Assembly (NCBI GenBank): GCA_023055425.1
Contig: JALGPY010000003.1
Coordinates: 55,227,891 to 55,291,890, forward strand
Direction: 5' to 3'
DNA: 64,000 nucleotides
Origin: Linanthus parryae
Lineage: Eukaryota > Streptophyta > Magnoliopsida > Ericales > Polemoniaceae
Numbering within the stretch: position 1 is the first letter of the stretch; each line of letters starts with the position of its first letter. Below the pieces are notes generated by a model. It did not search any database, had not been told where the DNA came from, and was given only the letters and a program-made list of their open reading frames with translations. Made by a program: the position numbers and the translations under genes. Positions 41,983 through 54,320 of this stretch are shown here, in pieces.

Positions 41983-43600
41983 TCATGCTCTCATAACAAA
42001 ATCATGGAACCGTATTGGAATTTTCTTCTCTCTGGTGGATCTACGCAGTTCAGCATCTTCATTTTGATGGGCAACCGGATTATCCATGGGAGGCTCTGGA
42101 TTATCCATTTTTAACTCTTCTAGTGGTTCATTATCACTCTGATAATCATCAACATGCTCAATCAATGTGGTCGTGGATCCGTCAGAAGGATAAGATGTCT
42201 TGGGAGTTGGGTCTGGTGATGTAGAATTGTTATGTAAGAGCTTAGACAGACTTGGTGTGGGGTCCTCATGTAAAAAAATCATATGAGGGATCAGTGAACG
42301 CAGAAGTATCAACCAATGTGGAAGAGTGAAACGAAGAGACACTTGAGGACATTTTATGCTCCCAGAAGAAACCATGTCGAGAGATACCAAGACGCTTGGA
42401 GACTGGATCCCATAGATGATACCCTTTGTGTTCAATACCATACCCAAGGAAACCACAGACGCGAGATCGAGGTTCCAACTTGTTGTGTTCTTGGAGCTGT
42501 AGAAGAACAAAACCAACACAACCAAAAACACGAAGATATGAGTAGTCTGAAGGAAAACCATATAGTTTCTCACATGGTGTCATATTTTGTATTGTAGGAA
42601 TTGGAACCCGATTTATTGTATAAAAGGAAGTAAGTGTTGCTTCCCCCAAAAACGTTCAAGACAAGCGGATGATAAGTGTAGAGCACGAACATAGTCAAGA
42701 ATGTGGGGATGTTTGCGCTCGGCACGACCGTTTTGTTGGGAAGTTCCAGGGAACGAACGTTGTGGCAGGGTGGCTTGAAAACGAATAGCATTAAGGAATT
42801 TTGTTTGTGTGTATTCTCCAGCATTTTCATCCCTAAATACTTTAATGGAACGAGAGAATTGAGTTTTTACCATGGCGGCAAACTCAATATAGAGTTGGGG
42901 TAGCTGAGAATAATTTTTCATAAGATATATCTAGGTGTAACGAGTAAAATCATCAATAAAGAGGAAAAAATATCTAGAACCCCCCATAGTGGCATGAGGA
43001 GAAGGACCCCAAACATCAGAATGAACTAAGTCAAAAGGAGCTGAAGAAACATAATTACTTTTATTAAAAGACAATGTGGGTTGTTTTGCAAGCTAACAAG
43101 GAAGACAGTCCAAATGAGACCTCAACTGTTCCTAGATTGCAACTAGAAACAAGTTTCTTTATTACACCATAAGAAAATGACCTAACCTAGAGTGCCATAA
43201 CTAAAATAAGGAGATGTGGAAGCTAGAGAGTGATGAGACTCGACAAGACCCAACGGAAGATGAAGATTGGTGAGCTCAAACAATTGTCCAACCCTACGAC
43301 CGATCCCAAGAAGCTTCCCAGTCTGTGGATCCTGCACACGACAACCATTAGTAGAGAAAATAACATCAAGTACAAGTTCACATAACTACCCCACCGAAAT
43401 ATAAGATTCAAAGCAAGCTTAGGAATCAAGTATATATCCGGAAGCGACAAATTGGCAGTACAAACAGATCCATTATGTGTAACATGCATGTTCGAACCAT
43501 CAGCAGTGTGAATGACATGAGCAAGAACAGATACATATTTTGATGTAAAAATAGATGCATCAGACGTCATATGATTACAACATCTAGAATCAAAGTACCA
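41983..43600 (-). pseudogene. copia protease-integrase remnant
   Basis: From about 43610, D-S-R-C-C-N-H-M-T marks the aspartic protease region with its D-S-G motif altered, followed by A-D-G-S-N-M and L-P-D-I-Y-L-I-P. Integrase follows: F-R-D-E-N-A-G-E-Y and Q-Q-N-G-R-A-E-R-K-H (the last Asp-Glu part of the DDE triad). The post-integrase region is L-Y-G-F-P-S-D-Y-S-Y-L-R-V-F-G-C and G-Y-G-I-E-H-K-G-Y. The frame shifts several times, so it is inactive. Confidence 0.8.
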
Positions 43601-43747
43601 TGACGAGTTACTGAGTTTTCTGAGAGAGCTGGTTTGGAGTCTTCTAATGAATGAATTTGCTTCAAAGAATTGGCTACCTCAACAAGATTAGGCTGTGTGG
43701 AGAAATTAGTGACTTATGAAGTTGATGTTTTTGCTAATGCTTTGGAT

Positions 43748-44635
43748 TTACCTCCTTTGTAGTTCTGTCTGAAGCCACCCCCCAGTCCTTAGCCTTAGTA
43801 CAATCTCTAGCCCGATGTCCATACTCCTGACAATTTCGGCATTGCAATGCCGAACAGACAGATATGTGACCAATATCATGACAATAGTTGCATTCCATGT
43901 GATTACCCTATGAGCGAGACATAGGAGCATACTGTGAACGAGAAGTAGCAAGCACCATGTCACCCTGCCTCTGAGGAAGAACCAGACCAAGACGAACTTC
44001 ATCAGACAAAAGTCAGCAACAACAGAATCAAGTGTAGGAAGTGGAGACCTGTGGATGAGAGAAGAGAGAACAGGCTCACAAGCATCATCGAGAGCCATAA
44101 GAAACTGATTAAGACGCAAACAATCTCGGTAGGTCAAATACAATGCCACATCTTCAAAACACTTCCATTTAGGCTCAGACTGAGCAAACTGGTCCCACGC
44201 GGCATGCATTTGATCCAAGAATGCATGGATTGATTGGCCTGGCTCTTGTCTCATTATGTTAATTTCCTGACTCTGCTAATATTGATGGGAGAGATCGGAA
44301 GTAGTATACCTTGTTCTAAGAAATTTCCACACCTCTTGGGCGGTCTCAAAGCGACCAAACTGGTTCTGTATGGATGAAACTGATGTATTTCCAATCCACG
44401 TGATTATCTGAGCATTAACTGCATCCCAATCTTCTTGAAAATCTTCAAGACTGACAGTAGGCTCAGTTGCAGGAGCCTTCAAAGGAGGAACTACAATGGG
44501 CCTAGGAACTTTCCCTGATACCATACGCCATAATTTCTCACTCCGCAAGAAGTTGGAGAACTCACGAGACCAAAGAACATTATTAGGTCCATCCAAAACA
44601 GTCAATATCGACTTAGAAACATCAAATCTATCCAT
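43748..44635 (-). pseudogene. copia gag with CCHC knuckles, frame-broken
   Basis: The first part (44635-44276) starts M-D-R-F-D-V-S-K-S-I and contains N-V-L-W-S-R-E-F, W-D-A-V-N-A-Q-I-I-T-W-I and E-V-W-K-F-L-R-T-R-Y, the copia gag (UBN2-like) pattern. The second part (from 44254) continues with S-I-H-A-F-L-D-Q-M and ends in a shifted frame. There C-R-N-C-Q-E-Y-G-H-R-A-R-D-C gives a CX2CX4HX4C knuckle near 43845-43803. A stop between the parts and a later frameshift break the gene. Confidence 0.82.
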
Positions 44636-45368
44636 TGTGACAAGTCACAAACCCAACAAGAGAGAAAAATTCGACAAAACACAGATAAAGTAACCCCAAA
44701 ATAGCCAAGAGCAGTAACTAGACGGCCGAATATAAAAAAAACTGAGTCCAAAAACAGAACCAGAGTGTCGAAAACCCTTACAAATTGGTTTATTCCGGTT
44801 CAAATCCAAAGAGCAAACAAGCCAGAATGGCCGGTCAAAGATGTTGACCCTTCTGGAACGGATCGGGGTTGGAACAGTGGAACGGCCCAAAAGGAAGCAG
44901 CGACTCAAAACAAGCCGCACATAAGGGAATCGGCTAAAGAACAAGCTGCATGGAAGCATCGACTCAGGTGGAGCTGTCAGCGCACACGGAAGCTGGTTCT
45001 GGAGCCGAGCCGAGTAAAAGCCGCACGTGCTAGAACTGGAGTCGAAGCTGGGGCGCGTGGATCTGGGCCAACGGCGGAGCAGAGTCTTTCGGCGGCGCGT
45101 GGGAGCGCGTCTTTGCTCCGAACGACGATTTTTTTTCACGACCACGCTCGGAATTCGATTCTGAATCGATTGGTGTGGTAGGTTACAATGATTGACGATC
45201 TTGAGACGGTCTAATTGCAATAGTCCGTGAGTAGTTTTCGGTGGACAAGAAACGCACAAAAAACAATCGAACGGTAAGAAACCAAGAGACCAAGAACGAG
45301 AAGAAATCAAGAGACCAAGAACGGGAAGAAATCAAGAGACCAAGAAATGAAACCCTAGAATTGTTTCA
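44636..45368 (-). other. 5' leader of the copia element
   Basis: Between primer site and gag ATG, 733 nt. A long minus frame (45310-44645) crosses it but shows no gag or other domain; I treat it as untranslated leader. Confidence 0.55.
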
Positions 45369-45380
45369 GCTCTGATACCA

Positions 45381-45536
45381 TGATAGAATTAATTGTGGAG
45401 GAATAAACAGTATTCATCAAATCAAAAAAGATGTACAAGGGTCCTATATAATAGACATACAACATAAATAACGACCTAGCCCCTCAAAATATTACTAAAT
45501 AACATAGTGACCTATTTAAGTTTACATATCATAACA
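45381..45536 (-). repeat. 5' LTR of the copia element (right in the window)
   Basis: 156 bp, same ends as the 3' LTR; the primer-binding site is adjacent at 45369-45380. Confidence 0.9.
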
Positions 45537-45656
45537 GTATATAACAACAAAATTGAATGTTCGGTTTTAACATATTCGAGACCGAATACCATCGGTCTTA
45601 AACTTTAGAAGAAAAGAACCACACATAAAACTCTGGTTCGAGTCCATATTCTCTAC

Positions 45657-45905
45657 AGTGTTTTTCCTATAACGTTTTAGTAACACTTTCGTTGTGATCA
45701 TGACACATCTTTGCGGAGACATCCAACGGATCTTGACTCTCCATTAATCCAAATTAAAGTCTCACTCTAAAAATAAATGCACACAATATGCAAGAAATTT
45801 TCATAAGATTGGGATTATTGGAAAGGCGAGATCTGTTGGATGCTTCCGCGATGATGTGTCATGATCGCAGCGAAATTGCTACTAAAACGCTATAGGAAAA
45901 ACGCT
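45657..45905. mobile_element. long-TIR MITE (Mutator-like), ~250 bp
   Basis: Inverted arms of about 75 bp, with shared blocks GTTTTTCCTATA, CGTTTTAGTA, GATCATGACACATC and CATCCAAC. Left arm 45657-45732, right arm 45829-45905. Arm length suggests a Mutator-type element, but no 9-bp duplication was found. Confidence 0.6.
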
Positions 45906-47152
45906 ATCGAAAATTCAGACTCCTCCGGTTTGGTCCGGTTAAGCAATACAGTTTGGAACCTAATATGTTAAGTAACACATGGCAACCCAAAGTAAAATAA
46001 CCAAAAGACCAATGTACTTCATATCTTTCTTACTCATCAAAACATCTAAACAATTAAAATAAATTTAAAATTAAAAAAAACTAGCGGTTCTCTACTTCTC
46101 TATTCTCTCAACAAGGAGAGGATTTATGTTAGCTAAGTAGTACGATGTGATGGTACCAAAATTAAAGTCTTCAATCCGATTTCTCGGGAGGAGGCCATGA
46201 TGTAGGAGTTAGTAAAACGTGAAACAAAACACTAAAGTTTTTATTAAAAACAGTTCTCGATTTATTCAGTTTTTTTCAGTATTTCTAGCTCGGAACCAGT
46301 TCAGTTGATGCCTGTTTCAGTTCCAAAATAATAAAACCGCTATGCCAAAAAAAATGGCGAACCATTGGTTTATGCACGATTCGGTTAGGTGCGGTGCTCT
46401 ACGTCAGTGAGGTCAGTTTATGAACACCCCTAGTTGAAAACATCACTTCCTCTCTTTCAGTAGCTCACTTAGCTTTGCGGAGATTTTAAATTAGTGTAAA
46501 AGATAATTTTGCTCCCAATACCTTCTAATTACACACACACACATGCTCTAAGTATCACTTTGGACAACAACGACAACAAGATCAACAACAACTCAACATT
46601 AAGAACAATTGATTTCAAATTTACAAATCTATAGATCAATAAAAACCAATTCGCTACAGATTTGAACATCATAGTAAGAAGAAGAAGAACAGAACGAACA
46701 CAAACGTCTCAATATGTCGACGGCAACGCCACCCCAACAACCAACGCTACCGCCACCCGAGCCCCTCGATCTTCCAGTATCACGGATTTTCTTGACCAGG
46801 AAAAACTAATCAAACCACAAATGGATAAGAAGAACATTTAGATCTAGATTGAGAGGGTGAGACATCGTGAGAGACACCATTGGAGAGCTGTGTGATGGAG
46901 GATATGCTGCTGATGATGACAAACATAGATAGGGAGATTAGGAGAGTTAGAGACACTTTTCACCGTCGTCTGTTGCCTCACTACCACCGAGGCCACTGTC
47001 CTCTTACCCACACTTATAAAACCCACCGTCCTCTTATAAACTTCTTGGTCTTTCTTTATCATCAACAAATGGGGAGTAAAGTGGGATAAGTTGGTGGATT
47101 AGGTAGGGTTAAATGGCGGGGTCGAGTAAGGGTAGTTGGTAAAATCACCTAA
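45906..47152. other. intergenic; possible truncated 5' exon near 46714
   Basis: No complete gene. A leader-like AACAACAACAAG stretch (about 46565-46620) is followed by an ATG at 46714. The frame there reads M-S-T-A-T-P-P-Q-Q-P-T-L-P-P-P-E-P-L-D-L-P and stops at about 46808. It may be the first exon of a truncated host gene; weak. Confidence 0.3.
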
Positions 47153-48480
47153 TGTTAGGAATAGATGCCCTACAGGAAATCGTATTTGGTATGCACATTA
47201 TTTTTGGCTAGAATATTCATTCTATTATTTATGGTGATATTTAATATAATGAAGTCCTTATATTGCAATTGTTATTTATCTTAAATACCCCTAGTCGTGT
47301 ATATTGATTAATAGGAAAATCACTATAAGAATATCATGTGGGTAGTCTGATATGTAGATATCAAGTCTAACACATGATTTTTCATTAGGAGTATTGGCAT
47401 ACTGGATTGACCCACCACGAGAAGGCTAGATTAATTATGTTAACGTCACAAGTTCTTCTCGTAGTGACAATGGTATTGTAGTCCTTAGACTTGAAGTCAC
47501 TAGATACTCTAGTTGTGGAATATTATGTTTGATCTCGTCAAACGCTACATCGTGACAGGGTAGCAATAAAGGCAGTTATCGGACATAATATGAAGCAAGC
47601 TTGGAGGTGGTAGTGATGTAGAGATGATTTTTCCCTCCTACATAATGGGAGTAAATGTCCACGACCACTCGAGGTGTAGTGCTAATGGAATTTCTGCCCA
47701 GACTCAGATAAATCAATATGGGATATTGATGTTATCTGTACATATAAGCCAATTCCAGGATCGAGAACTATGGATTGGATATACGAGTGTGACATCTATT
47801 CTTGTGTCCAATCCGGATATAGAGACAAAGGGATAATGCAATACGGTAACATTGGACACAAGGTTTGTCGGATCACTGACTGTTTCTATTAGTTGGTGGC
47901 ATAGATGTGTTGCTAGACACCGCTCTTTGTTAGTTGTTAATACCAACAAAGAGAACCTATGGGGTCACACACCGTATGGATTAAACTTGATTTGGACATT
48001 AATTAGTTGGACTAATTAAGTAAATGGATCAAAACACAACCACAAGCAAAGTTAGTAGGACTATTTTTTTGAGGTGGACTAATCCGTGTATGGACATATT
48101 AATATTGGGGCAAATATGTAGTTAATAAGGAGTTATTAACTACATATAGGCACTCCTAGATTATTATTTTCATAAAAGTCATCATTGTGTGAAAATAACA
48201 AAGCAAGGAGAGACAGACAAGGAAGTCCAAAGCCAACCCGTCCCTCCCTAGCGCGTCGGCCACAGTGAGGCACGCGGCTCTTTGGTGCCTCGTTTTTCTA
48301 GCACAAAGACGTGAAGGGGATTCCAGAACAATCCTGGCTGTGGGTACTCGTAGAGACGTGGACATCATGCTGCGTATCGTGATCATTCAGACAAACAAGA
48401 TACACCTGCGATCCGTGAGGGGTTTGATCAGGAATCTATTTATTGTTATTCTGCTGTTTTACCAGCATCAAAACCCTACA
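47153..48480 (+). repeat. 5' LTR of the second copia element
   Basis: 1328 bp; the start matches the sequence at 63901-64000 with substitutions; the primer-binding site follows at 48482. Confidence 0.82.
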
Positions 48481-48494
48481 GTGGTATCAGATCC

Positions 48495-50103
48495 ACAGGT
48501 CGTAGCGCATAACGTGATTTATGTGTTACAGTTTCATCGGTTTTTTACACCATACTGTTATTTTTTGCGTAGAACTGATATTCGTATAATGATACGATGT
48601 GAATGTAATCAGTTGTGAATTAGCTAAATTTACATGTGATGTAAAGATTAGTTGAGTTCGTATACATATGATGTATGAATCAATTGGAGACGTAATGCTA
48701 GAGTTTAGGGAAAAATTGGGGGAAGAAAAGATGTTTTCTGTCCCACATCGGGTTCGGCTACAGGGAGGAGGAAGAAAAGAAAAAAAAAGGGTTATTCTTA
48801 CCCCAAGAGGTTCGGCCAAGGTGGCCGAACAACCCTTAGGGTTTCGCCCTAGCACCGTCCGCCCATCCCTGCCCGCGCTGACCCTTCCCGACCGGCCCTA
48901 CGGGATTGGCCAGCCGACCGGTCTGACTGGGCGGGCTGGACCGACCGGTTTGGCCTGGTTTGGCGGGTCATGTCGTTCGGTTAGTGTGACTAGCTTGACC
49001 ACTTTGGCTGTTTTGACTCTAGTGTCCCAATTTCACTAAAACTGATGAAGCGAGTTAAAATTGAATTTTAATTGTATTATATGCTTTATCGCATGGTGAT
49101 TGGATGTTGACTTAGATGTGGATGTTTATTTTTGTGGTTTGGTTTTATTGTAATTTTTAATTAAGTTTTACAGCCTGCGTGTCGTCTTCTCCCTCGCCTA
49201 TGAGGATTCCTCTATTTAGTTTAGATGCTAACTAGAATCAGATAGAATTAAATTAAGTTAAGGCATAGAGAAGAAGATTTAAGACTGAAGAAACCACAAG
49301 ATAGCGTTATTCACAAGGTAGGATGCATGGACTAAAGATGGAGGCATATGGAGATGAGCTTGCTGTTTTAGGGCTTATATATATTCTCACTGGCTTGGGG
49401 ATATCTTAGTTTAGGAGGTCACATCCACATCACGTTTAATTATTTATTTATTTTCTTGTTATTTATTTTTGGTGTATGGTTTGGTGCATGCAAAACGTAA
49501 CAAGATAATAATCAAACACTTGGATCTTTTATTTGGGATTGCCCAATCCAAATAAGTAGATCAGTTGATTGGATCAACAAAACAATTAAAAATTGACAAG
49601 GAAATCCATCAAAAATGAATATTGTGCCTTCTCATTACTTAACACTCGTCAAAAACTTGTACCTGCCAAAGCAAGGCGATTTGATTCATCATGGGATGAC
49701 GCGATGGCACAAACTACTAATGTGCAATTTTTGAAGTAAGAGGATGAACACAACTAAGATACTTCAATAGGATTGAAAGCTTAGAGACAAGGCAATTGGT
49801 ATTATCTATGGGATATATAAGTAAGAAGTTATTTTCCCTATTGAACGAAGAGATGCATAGGATGCAAATTGGAAGGTGTTCCTACCTAAATAATTAATTT
49901 TTGGGTTACTTTCCAAAACAAGCTCAAGAAGAGGTGAAATATGGATCTTGGCCCACTAGAGAGTATATGATATTTTCCGCATTAATGGTGAGGACTATTA
50001 ATCCGAGAAAAATAGTGGGAGCTATATCTACTAATCTAGCAATTATTAAATGTAGTCATTAGTTCACAAAATAATAAAACTTGTATATTTCTCATTTTGT
50101 AGA
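48495..50103 (+). other. leader between LTR and gag of the second copia element
   Basis: 1.6 kb without a recognised gene. 48840-48980 is rich in GACCGGCC and GACCGGT repeats, unlike the AT-rich surroundings. Confidence 0.55.
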
Positions 50104-51983
50104 ATTCTAATAACAAACAATCCATCGACATCGATCCATCACTACGATTTGTCCTTGAGAAGGACAAGCTGTCTGGAATCAATTTCCTAGACTGGTACAG
50201 AAAATTGAGAATTGTTTTCATGAACGAAAAGAAACGGTACATTCTAGAGAATCCTATTCTAGAACCACCAGTTAACAATGCTATTGCCGCCGTTAGGAAG
50301 GAACATCAAAAGATCGTTGACGATTCTAATGATGTGACTTGCCTAATGCTTTGCACCATGACCCCTGAACTTCAGAAAAAACATGAGAACATGGAGGCGT
50401 ATGATACGATCATACATTTGAGGAAGCTCTTCTAAGAGCAGGCCAAACATGAGCTGTATGAAGTATGTAAGGCCTTATTCAAATGTCATATGTCAGAAGG
50501 AAACCCGGTGGGTCCTCATGTACTCCGCATGATGGTTACTTAGATAATCTCACACGTCTGGGGTTTCCAGTTGGTCAAGAGTTGGCCACTGATCTCTCCT
50601 GCAATCGTTTTCGGATAGTCATAGCAAGCTCATCATGAATTATAACATGAATGAGATCAAAAAAACTCTGCCAGACTTGCTCAATATGTTGAGGACAGCT
50701 GAATAGAGCATTAATAAGGGGAAAGGCAAGACCATAATGATGGTCAACAAAGGAAAGATCAAGTGAGTTGCTTCGACCTCCAAAGTTAAGGGCAAGGTAC
50801 CAATAAAGTTGCCTAGAAACCTGCTGTCGGGGTGGTTAAGAGAGCACGTCACTATTGTAGTCAGATTGATAAGTGGAAGAAAAACTTTCCAAAACATCTG
50901 GAAGATAAAAGGCTTAGAGTAGTGATTCCACAACCACCAGGTATTTTTGTTATAGATGTCAATCTGTTTATCGCTTCATCTTGGGTATTGGATACTGGAT
51001 GTGGATCTCACATTTTTCGAAATGTGCAGGATCTAAAGAGAAGCAGGCGACTGGATAAAGGGGAGATAGACTTGCGCGTAGGGAATGGAGAAAAAATTGC
51101 TACATTAGCCATATGCGTTTATGAGTTATCTTTACCTTGAGGAGTTATTTTAGAATTAGACAATTGTTATTATGTTCCTGCTATGAGCATAAACATTATT
51201 TCTATTTCTTGTTGGGACAAGAAATGTTTTTCTATTAAAATAAAAGACAAGTATTGCTCCATTGATTTTTATGGTTTGCGTTATTGTAATACTCTTTTTT
51301 CTAAAGGATTATATATCCTTGATCTAGATAATTCTGTCTATAACATAAATACCAAGAGGATTAAAACTATTTAAATCCAACTTATCTATAGCACTGTTGT
51401 TTAGGCCATATAAATGAGAAACACATTTCTAGAATCCATAGGGATGGATTCCTAGACTCATTTGATTATGAATCATATGAGACATGTGAATCTTATTTAT
51501 TAATAAAAATGACAAAGTCCCCTTTCAATAAGATAGGTAAAGGGACTAGTGAGTTATTGGCACTCATACATACTGATGTGTGTTGACCGTTTCCCACGCC
51601 TGCCAGAGGTGGTTATCTTTATTTCATTACATTTACTGATGACTCCAGTTGATATGGATTTGTATACCTTATGTAGGCCAAATCCGAATCCTTTGAAATG
51701 TTCAAAGGATTCAAGAATGAAGTAGAGAAACAACTTGGAAAGAGTATTAAGGCTATACGATCGGATCGTGGAGGAGAATACTTAAGCCAAGAGTTTGACG
51801 ACTCTAATAGAGTGTGAGATCTTATCCCAACTTACTCCACTTGAAATTCCACAGTGGTATGGCGTGTCTGCGAGGAGGAATCTCACCCTGTTGGACATGG
51901 TACGATCTGTGATGGGTCAAACTGATCTTCCAATATCGTTTTAGGGACACGCTCTGTTAAGTGCAGCTTTTACCCTTAACTGT
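50104..51983 (+). pseudogene. copia gag-protease-integrase, broken and cut by the gypsy insertion
   Basis: Gag reads S-I-D-I-D-P-S-L-R-F-V-L-E-K-D-K-L-S-G-I-N-F, then L-D-W-Y-R-K-L-R-I-V-F-M, with no ATG at the expected start and a stop at 50433. Protease is seen as W-V-L-D-T-G-C-G-S-H-I at about 50985. Pre-integrase and integrase follow: Y-F-I-T-F-T-D-D-S-S with an early stop, then I-R-S-D-R-G-G-E-Y. The last part before the insert reads G-H-A-L-L-S-A-A-F-T-L-N. Many stops and a frameshift make it non-coding. The integrase text picks up at 63412 with V-P-S-K-S-V-T-K-T-P-Y-E. Confidence 0.82.
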
Positions 51984-52609
51984 TGTAGATACTGCTTTCT
52001 CACATGACAGATCTTGGCCACGTGGCAGCCATCCAGCACACCATATTGTGCTCCACACACACTGGATCACCAGCCGAGCTGATCCATGTGGGGGCTGCGA
52101 GACAGAGCCCTCGCATACCACTGCACGGGACTTGTAGGGACTTAGTGGTTTGGAGGCTAGAGTAAGCCCTGTCGCGTGCGAGCCAAGCCCGCACGCGACC
52201 TTTAGTAACTGTTTTGAGAGATTTATGGCACGAGCTCCATAAACCCGGTCAATCCGGTCAAACCCGGTCAACCCCATAACGGTTCCGGTATTCGCGGACC
52301 ACGTGCTGTAACGGTCCCTATATATGAGGACGAACGTGCCGTTATGGTTAAGCTAATTAAGCCGCCATCAATGGGCGCATTAACCACACTACAACGGTCA
52401 CGTTCCCTGCTATATATAGGACGTTAACCTTTCCATACAAAGGAGGACACACTGCCATACGCGGAAGCTCTGCCAAACCTCTGTCTCTCTCTCAGACATT
52501 GCTACTGACTTACTCTCTCCCTACACACAACCCCACTCTTCCTGTGCGATCCTTGATCCACTACACACGGTGTACACGGAGGTCTCCCCGCCGGAATCTC
52601 TTGTGCACA
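51984..52609 (+). repeat. 5' LTR of the Tat-like element
   Basis: 626 bp, TG...CA. Two TATA-like motifs, CTATATATGAGG near 52317 and CTATATATAGG near 52410, stand about 95 bp apart. Confidence 0.92.
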
Positions 52610-52612
52610 TTT

Positions 52613-52631
52613 TGGTGAACCCGACGTGAAC
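52613..52631 (+). promoter_or_regulatory. primer-binding site of the Tat-like element
   Basis: TGGTGAACCCGACGTGAAC three bases after the LTR, starting with the TGG that pairs with CCA. I do not assign the tRNA. Confidence 0.7.
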
Positions 52632-52649
52632 TTACTAACAAAAGCAACC

Positions 52650-54320
52650 ATGTCTCAGGAGGATGATGTCAGCAACCGATCGCCCTCCACCGAAACTCCC
52701 TCAGGAGACGAGACCCGCCGTACTCCAACGACTCCCGGCGAAGCACCGACGTTAGAGTCTTTGGACGCTACTGTCCAAAGTCAGGCGAAAGCTCTCAAGT
52801 CTCAATCTGCGCAATTAGAACAAATCTTGGCCGTTCTGGGCACCCTTGCGCCGAATCCTCCACCAGCCACCGCTATCCCTCAGGGAGGAGGAACCCCTAC
52901 CGCTCCAGGATTGGGAGTGTCAGCCACACCTCCCAACCCTCATCTGCAGACTCCACCGTCGGCTACTCAGCTGCCTTCGGTTCAGGGATCAACGGCACAG
53001 ATGCTGCCTCCTGCTGCTCACGCTCCTCAGCCATCGGCTTTGGCGTCCAACCCAACTCTGCAGTACCCTTTGCCTCCCCCAACGATGATCTGGGGAAATG
53101 CGGGTAGTCAATATGCTCCCAATCCTCCGGCGGCGTATGTGTCGCCACCACCTACGGCAACCCCTCCGTCAACTACCGAGGGGAGCATTCCAGAATGCAT
53201 GACGTCTTTGCAGAAACGCGTGGACACTATCCTGGCTCATCAGTCATTCGCGGATACCATTATCCCGAAGTTAGACAACGATCCACCCATTCCACGAGAG
53301 ATCTATCTCATGCCTAACCCGACGGGGTACAAGGCTCCTAAATGGGATAAGTTCGAGGACGTCAATGGAAACGCTCACGAGCATGTCATGCGTTTCATTG
53401 ATGTCATGGGTCCGTACGGGGCCGATCCCAAGCTGATGATGCGAGAGTTCCCAAAATCTCTTGGGTACGTAGCATACAAATGGTACCGAACATTGGAGGC
53501 CGGATCCGTAAAGACTTGGGACGACATGGTCCAGAAGTTTTATACTAAGTTCTTACAGATGGAAGAAAAGGTGACTATGATCCATCTCTCGCGGATGTAC
53601 CAGAAGCGCGAAGAGGATGGAATCACTTTCATCAAGAAATTCAGGGCGAAATCCTTGGAGTGCAAAGATCCAATGCCCGAAAGCCGGCTCGTAGAGATAT
53701 GCCTGCAATGCATGCGAGATGAATACAAAGGTATGCTAATCAATTTGCAAACACCTACGTTTTCAAAGCTAATCGAATGCACGAAGAATATCGAACCTAT
53801 AATCGAGAGACAGAAAAAGAAGAGCGCTCCAGAGCGACCTGCGAGCGGCACTACTTACAAGATCGGGAGGTTTAGCTACAAGCGGGGACGCGAAGCTGAG
53901 GTCAATACAGTTTCACCCCAGAAACAAGCGAAGGTTGCGAATTTCGATGTACCGCCTCTGCCGTGCTCGGTAGAGGAAGCAAGTGACCTCTGCAGACAGT
54001 GGCGCAAGGATGGCGTCCTGCCACCGCTCGAGAAAACACCCTCAAAGGAGATGGTGAGGGACCCTAAGTGGTGCGAGTACCACAGCAAGGTCATGCATCC
54101 CACCGCCGAGTGCAAGAAACTCAGGTTCGCGTTCGATCAGAAGATGAAGAACGGCGAGCTCATGCCAGGAATGCCAATTCAAAGGGAACCTAGTGCACGC
54201 TCCCTCCGTGGATCTACATGCACTAGGGACGCCATGGCCATTTCACACATGGGCTCTGGACTTCATCGGTCCCATCCGACCGACGTCGCACGGGAATCAT
54301 TTCATTCTCACCGCAACTGA
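52650..54320 (+). CDS. gag of the Tat-like element, 3' end chimeric
   Basis: The ATG at 52650 (M-S-Q-E-D-D-V-S-N) is the first real start after the primer site. Residues ~20-180 are a Pro/Ser/Thr/Ala-rich disordered region. The Retrotrans_gag core follows from about residue 220: P-K-W-D-K-F-E-D, A-Y-K-W-Y-R-T-L, W-D-D-M-V-Q-K-F and F-R-A-K-S-L-E-C. A C-E-Y-H ... H-P-T-A-E-C-K-K-L zinc-knuckle-like motif stands near residue 480, as in Tat gag. Gag forms the particle and packages the RNA. After about 54190 the frame runs into integrase DNA in the wrong frame and ends at 54320, so the last ~40 residues are an artefact of a deletion. Confidence 0.85.
   Translation: MSQEDDVSNRSPSTETPSGDETRRTPTTPGEAPTLESLDATVQSQAKALKSQSAQLEQILAVLGTLAPNPPPATAIPQGGGTPTAPGLGVSATPPNPHLQTPPSATQLPSVQGSTAQMLPPAAHAPQPSALASNPTLQYPLPPPTMIWGNAGSQYAPNPPAAYVSPPPTATPPSTTEGSIPECMTSLQKRVDTILAHQSFADTIIPKLDNDPPIPREIYLMPNPTGYKAPKWDKFEDVNGNAHEHVMRFIDVMGPYGADPKLMMREFPKSLGYVAYKWYRTLEAGSVKTWDDMVQKFYTKFLQMEEKVTMIHLSRMYQKREEDGITFIKKFRAKSLECKDPMPESRLVEICLQCMRDEYKGMLINLQTPTFSKLIECTKNIEPIIERQKKKSAPERPASGTTYKIGRFSYKRGREAEVNTVSPQKQAKVANFDVPPLPCSVEEASDLCRQWRKDGVLPPLEKTPSKEMVRDPKWCEYHSKVMHPTAECKKLRFAFDQKMKNGELMPGMPIQREPSARSLRGSTCTRDAMAISHMGSGLHRSHPTDVARESFHSHRN

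Larger units (their letters stand above)
40679..45536 (-). mobile_element. Ty1/copia retrotransposon, minus strand, with RT core deleted
   Basis: LTRs of 155-156 bp (40679-40833 and 45381-45536), TG...CA, flanked by the 5-bp duplication GTATA (40674-40678, 45537-45541). On the minus strand the initiator-Met primer site TGGTATCAGAGC abuts the 5' LTR (45380-45369), and a purine tract TTTGAGGGAGGC abuts the 3' LTR. Gag, protease, integrase, RT and RNase H pieces follow in copia order, but in broken frames. The two LTRs differ at many positions, so it is not young. Confidence 0.9.

Noticed and set aside
44645..45310. 221-codon minus frame in the copia leader
   Set aside because: Lies between primer site and gag, shows no domain, and has an equally open frame on the other strand.
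52626..52649. Upstream start of gag at a GTG
   Set aside because: It overlaps the primer-binding site and needs a non-ATG start; the ATG at 52650 is better.
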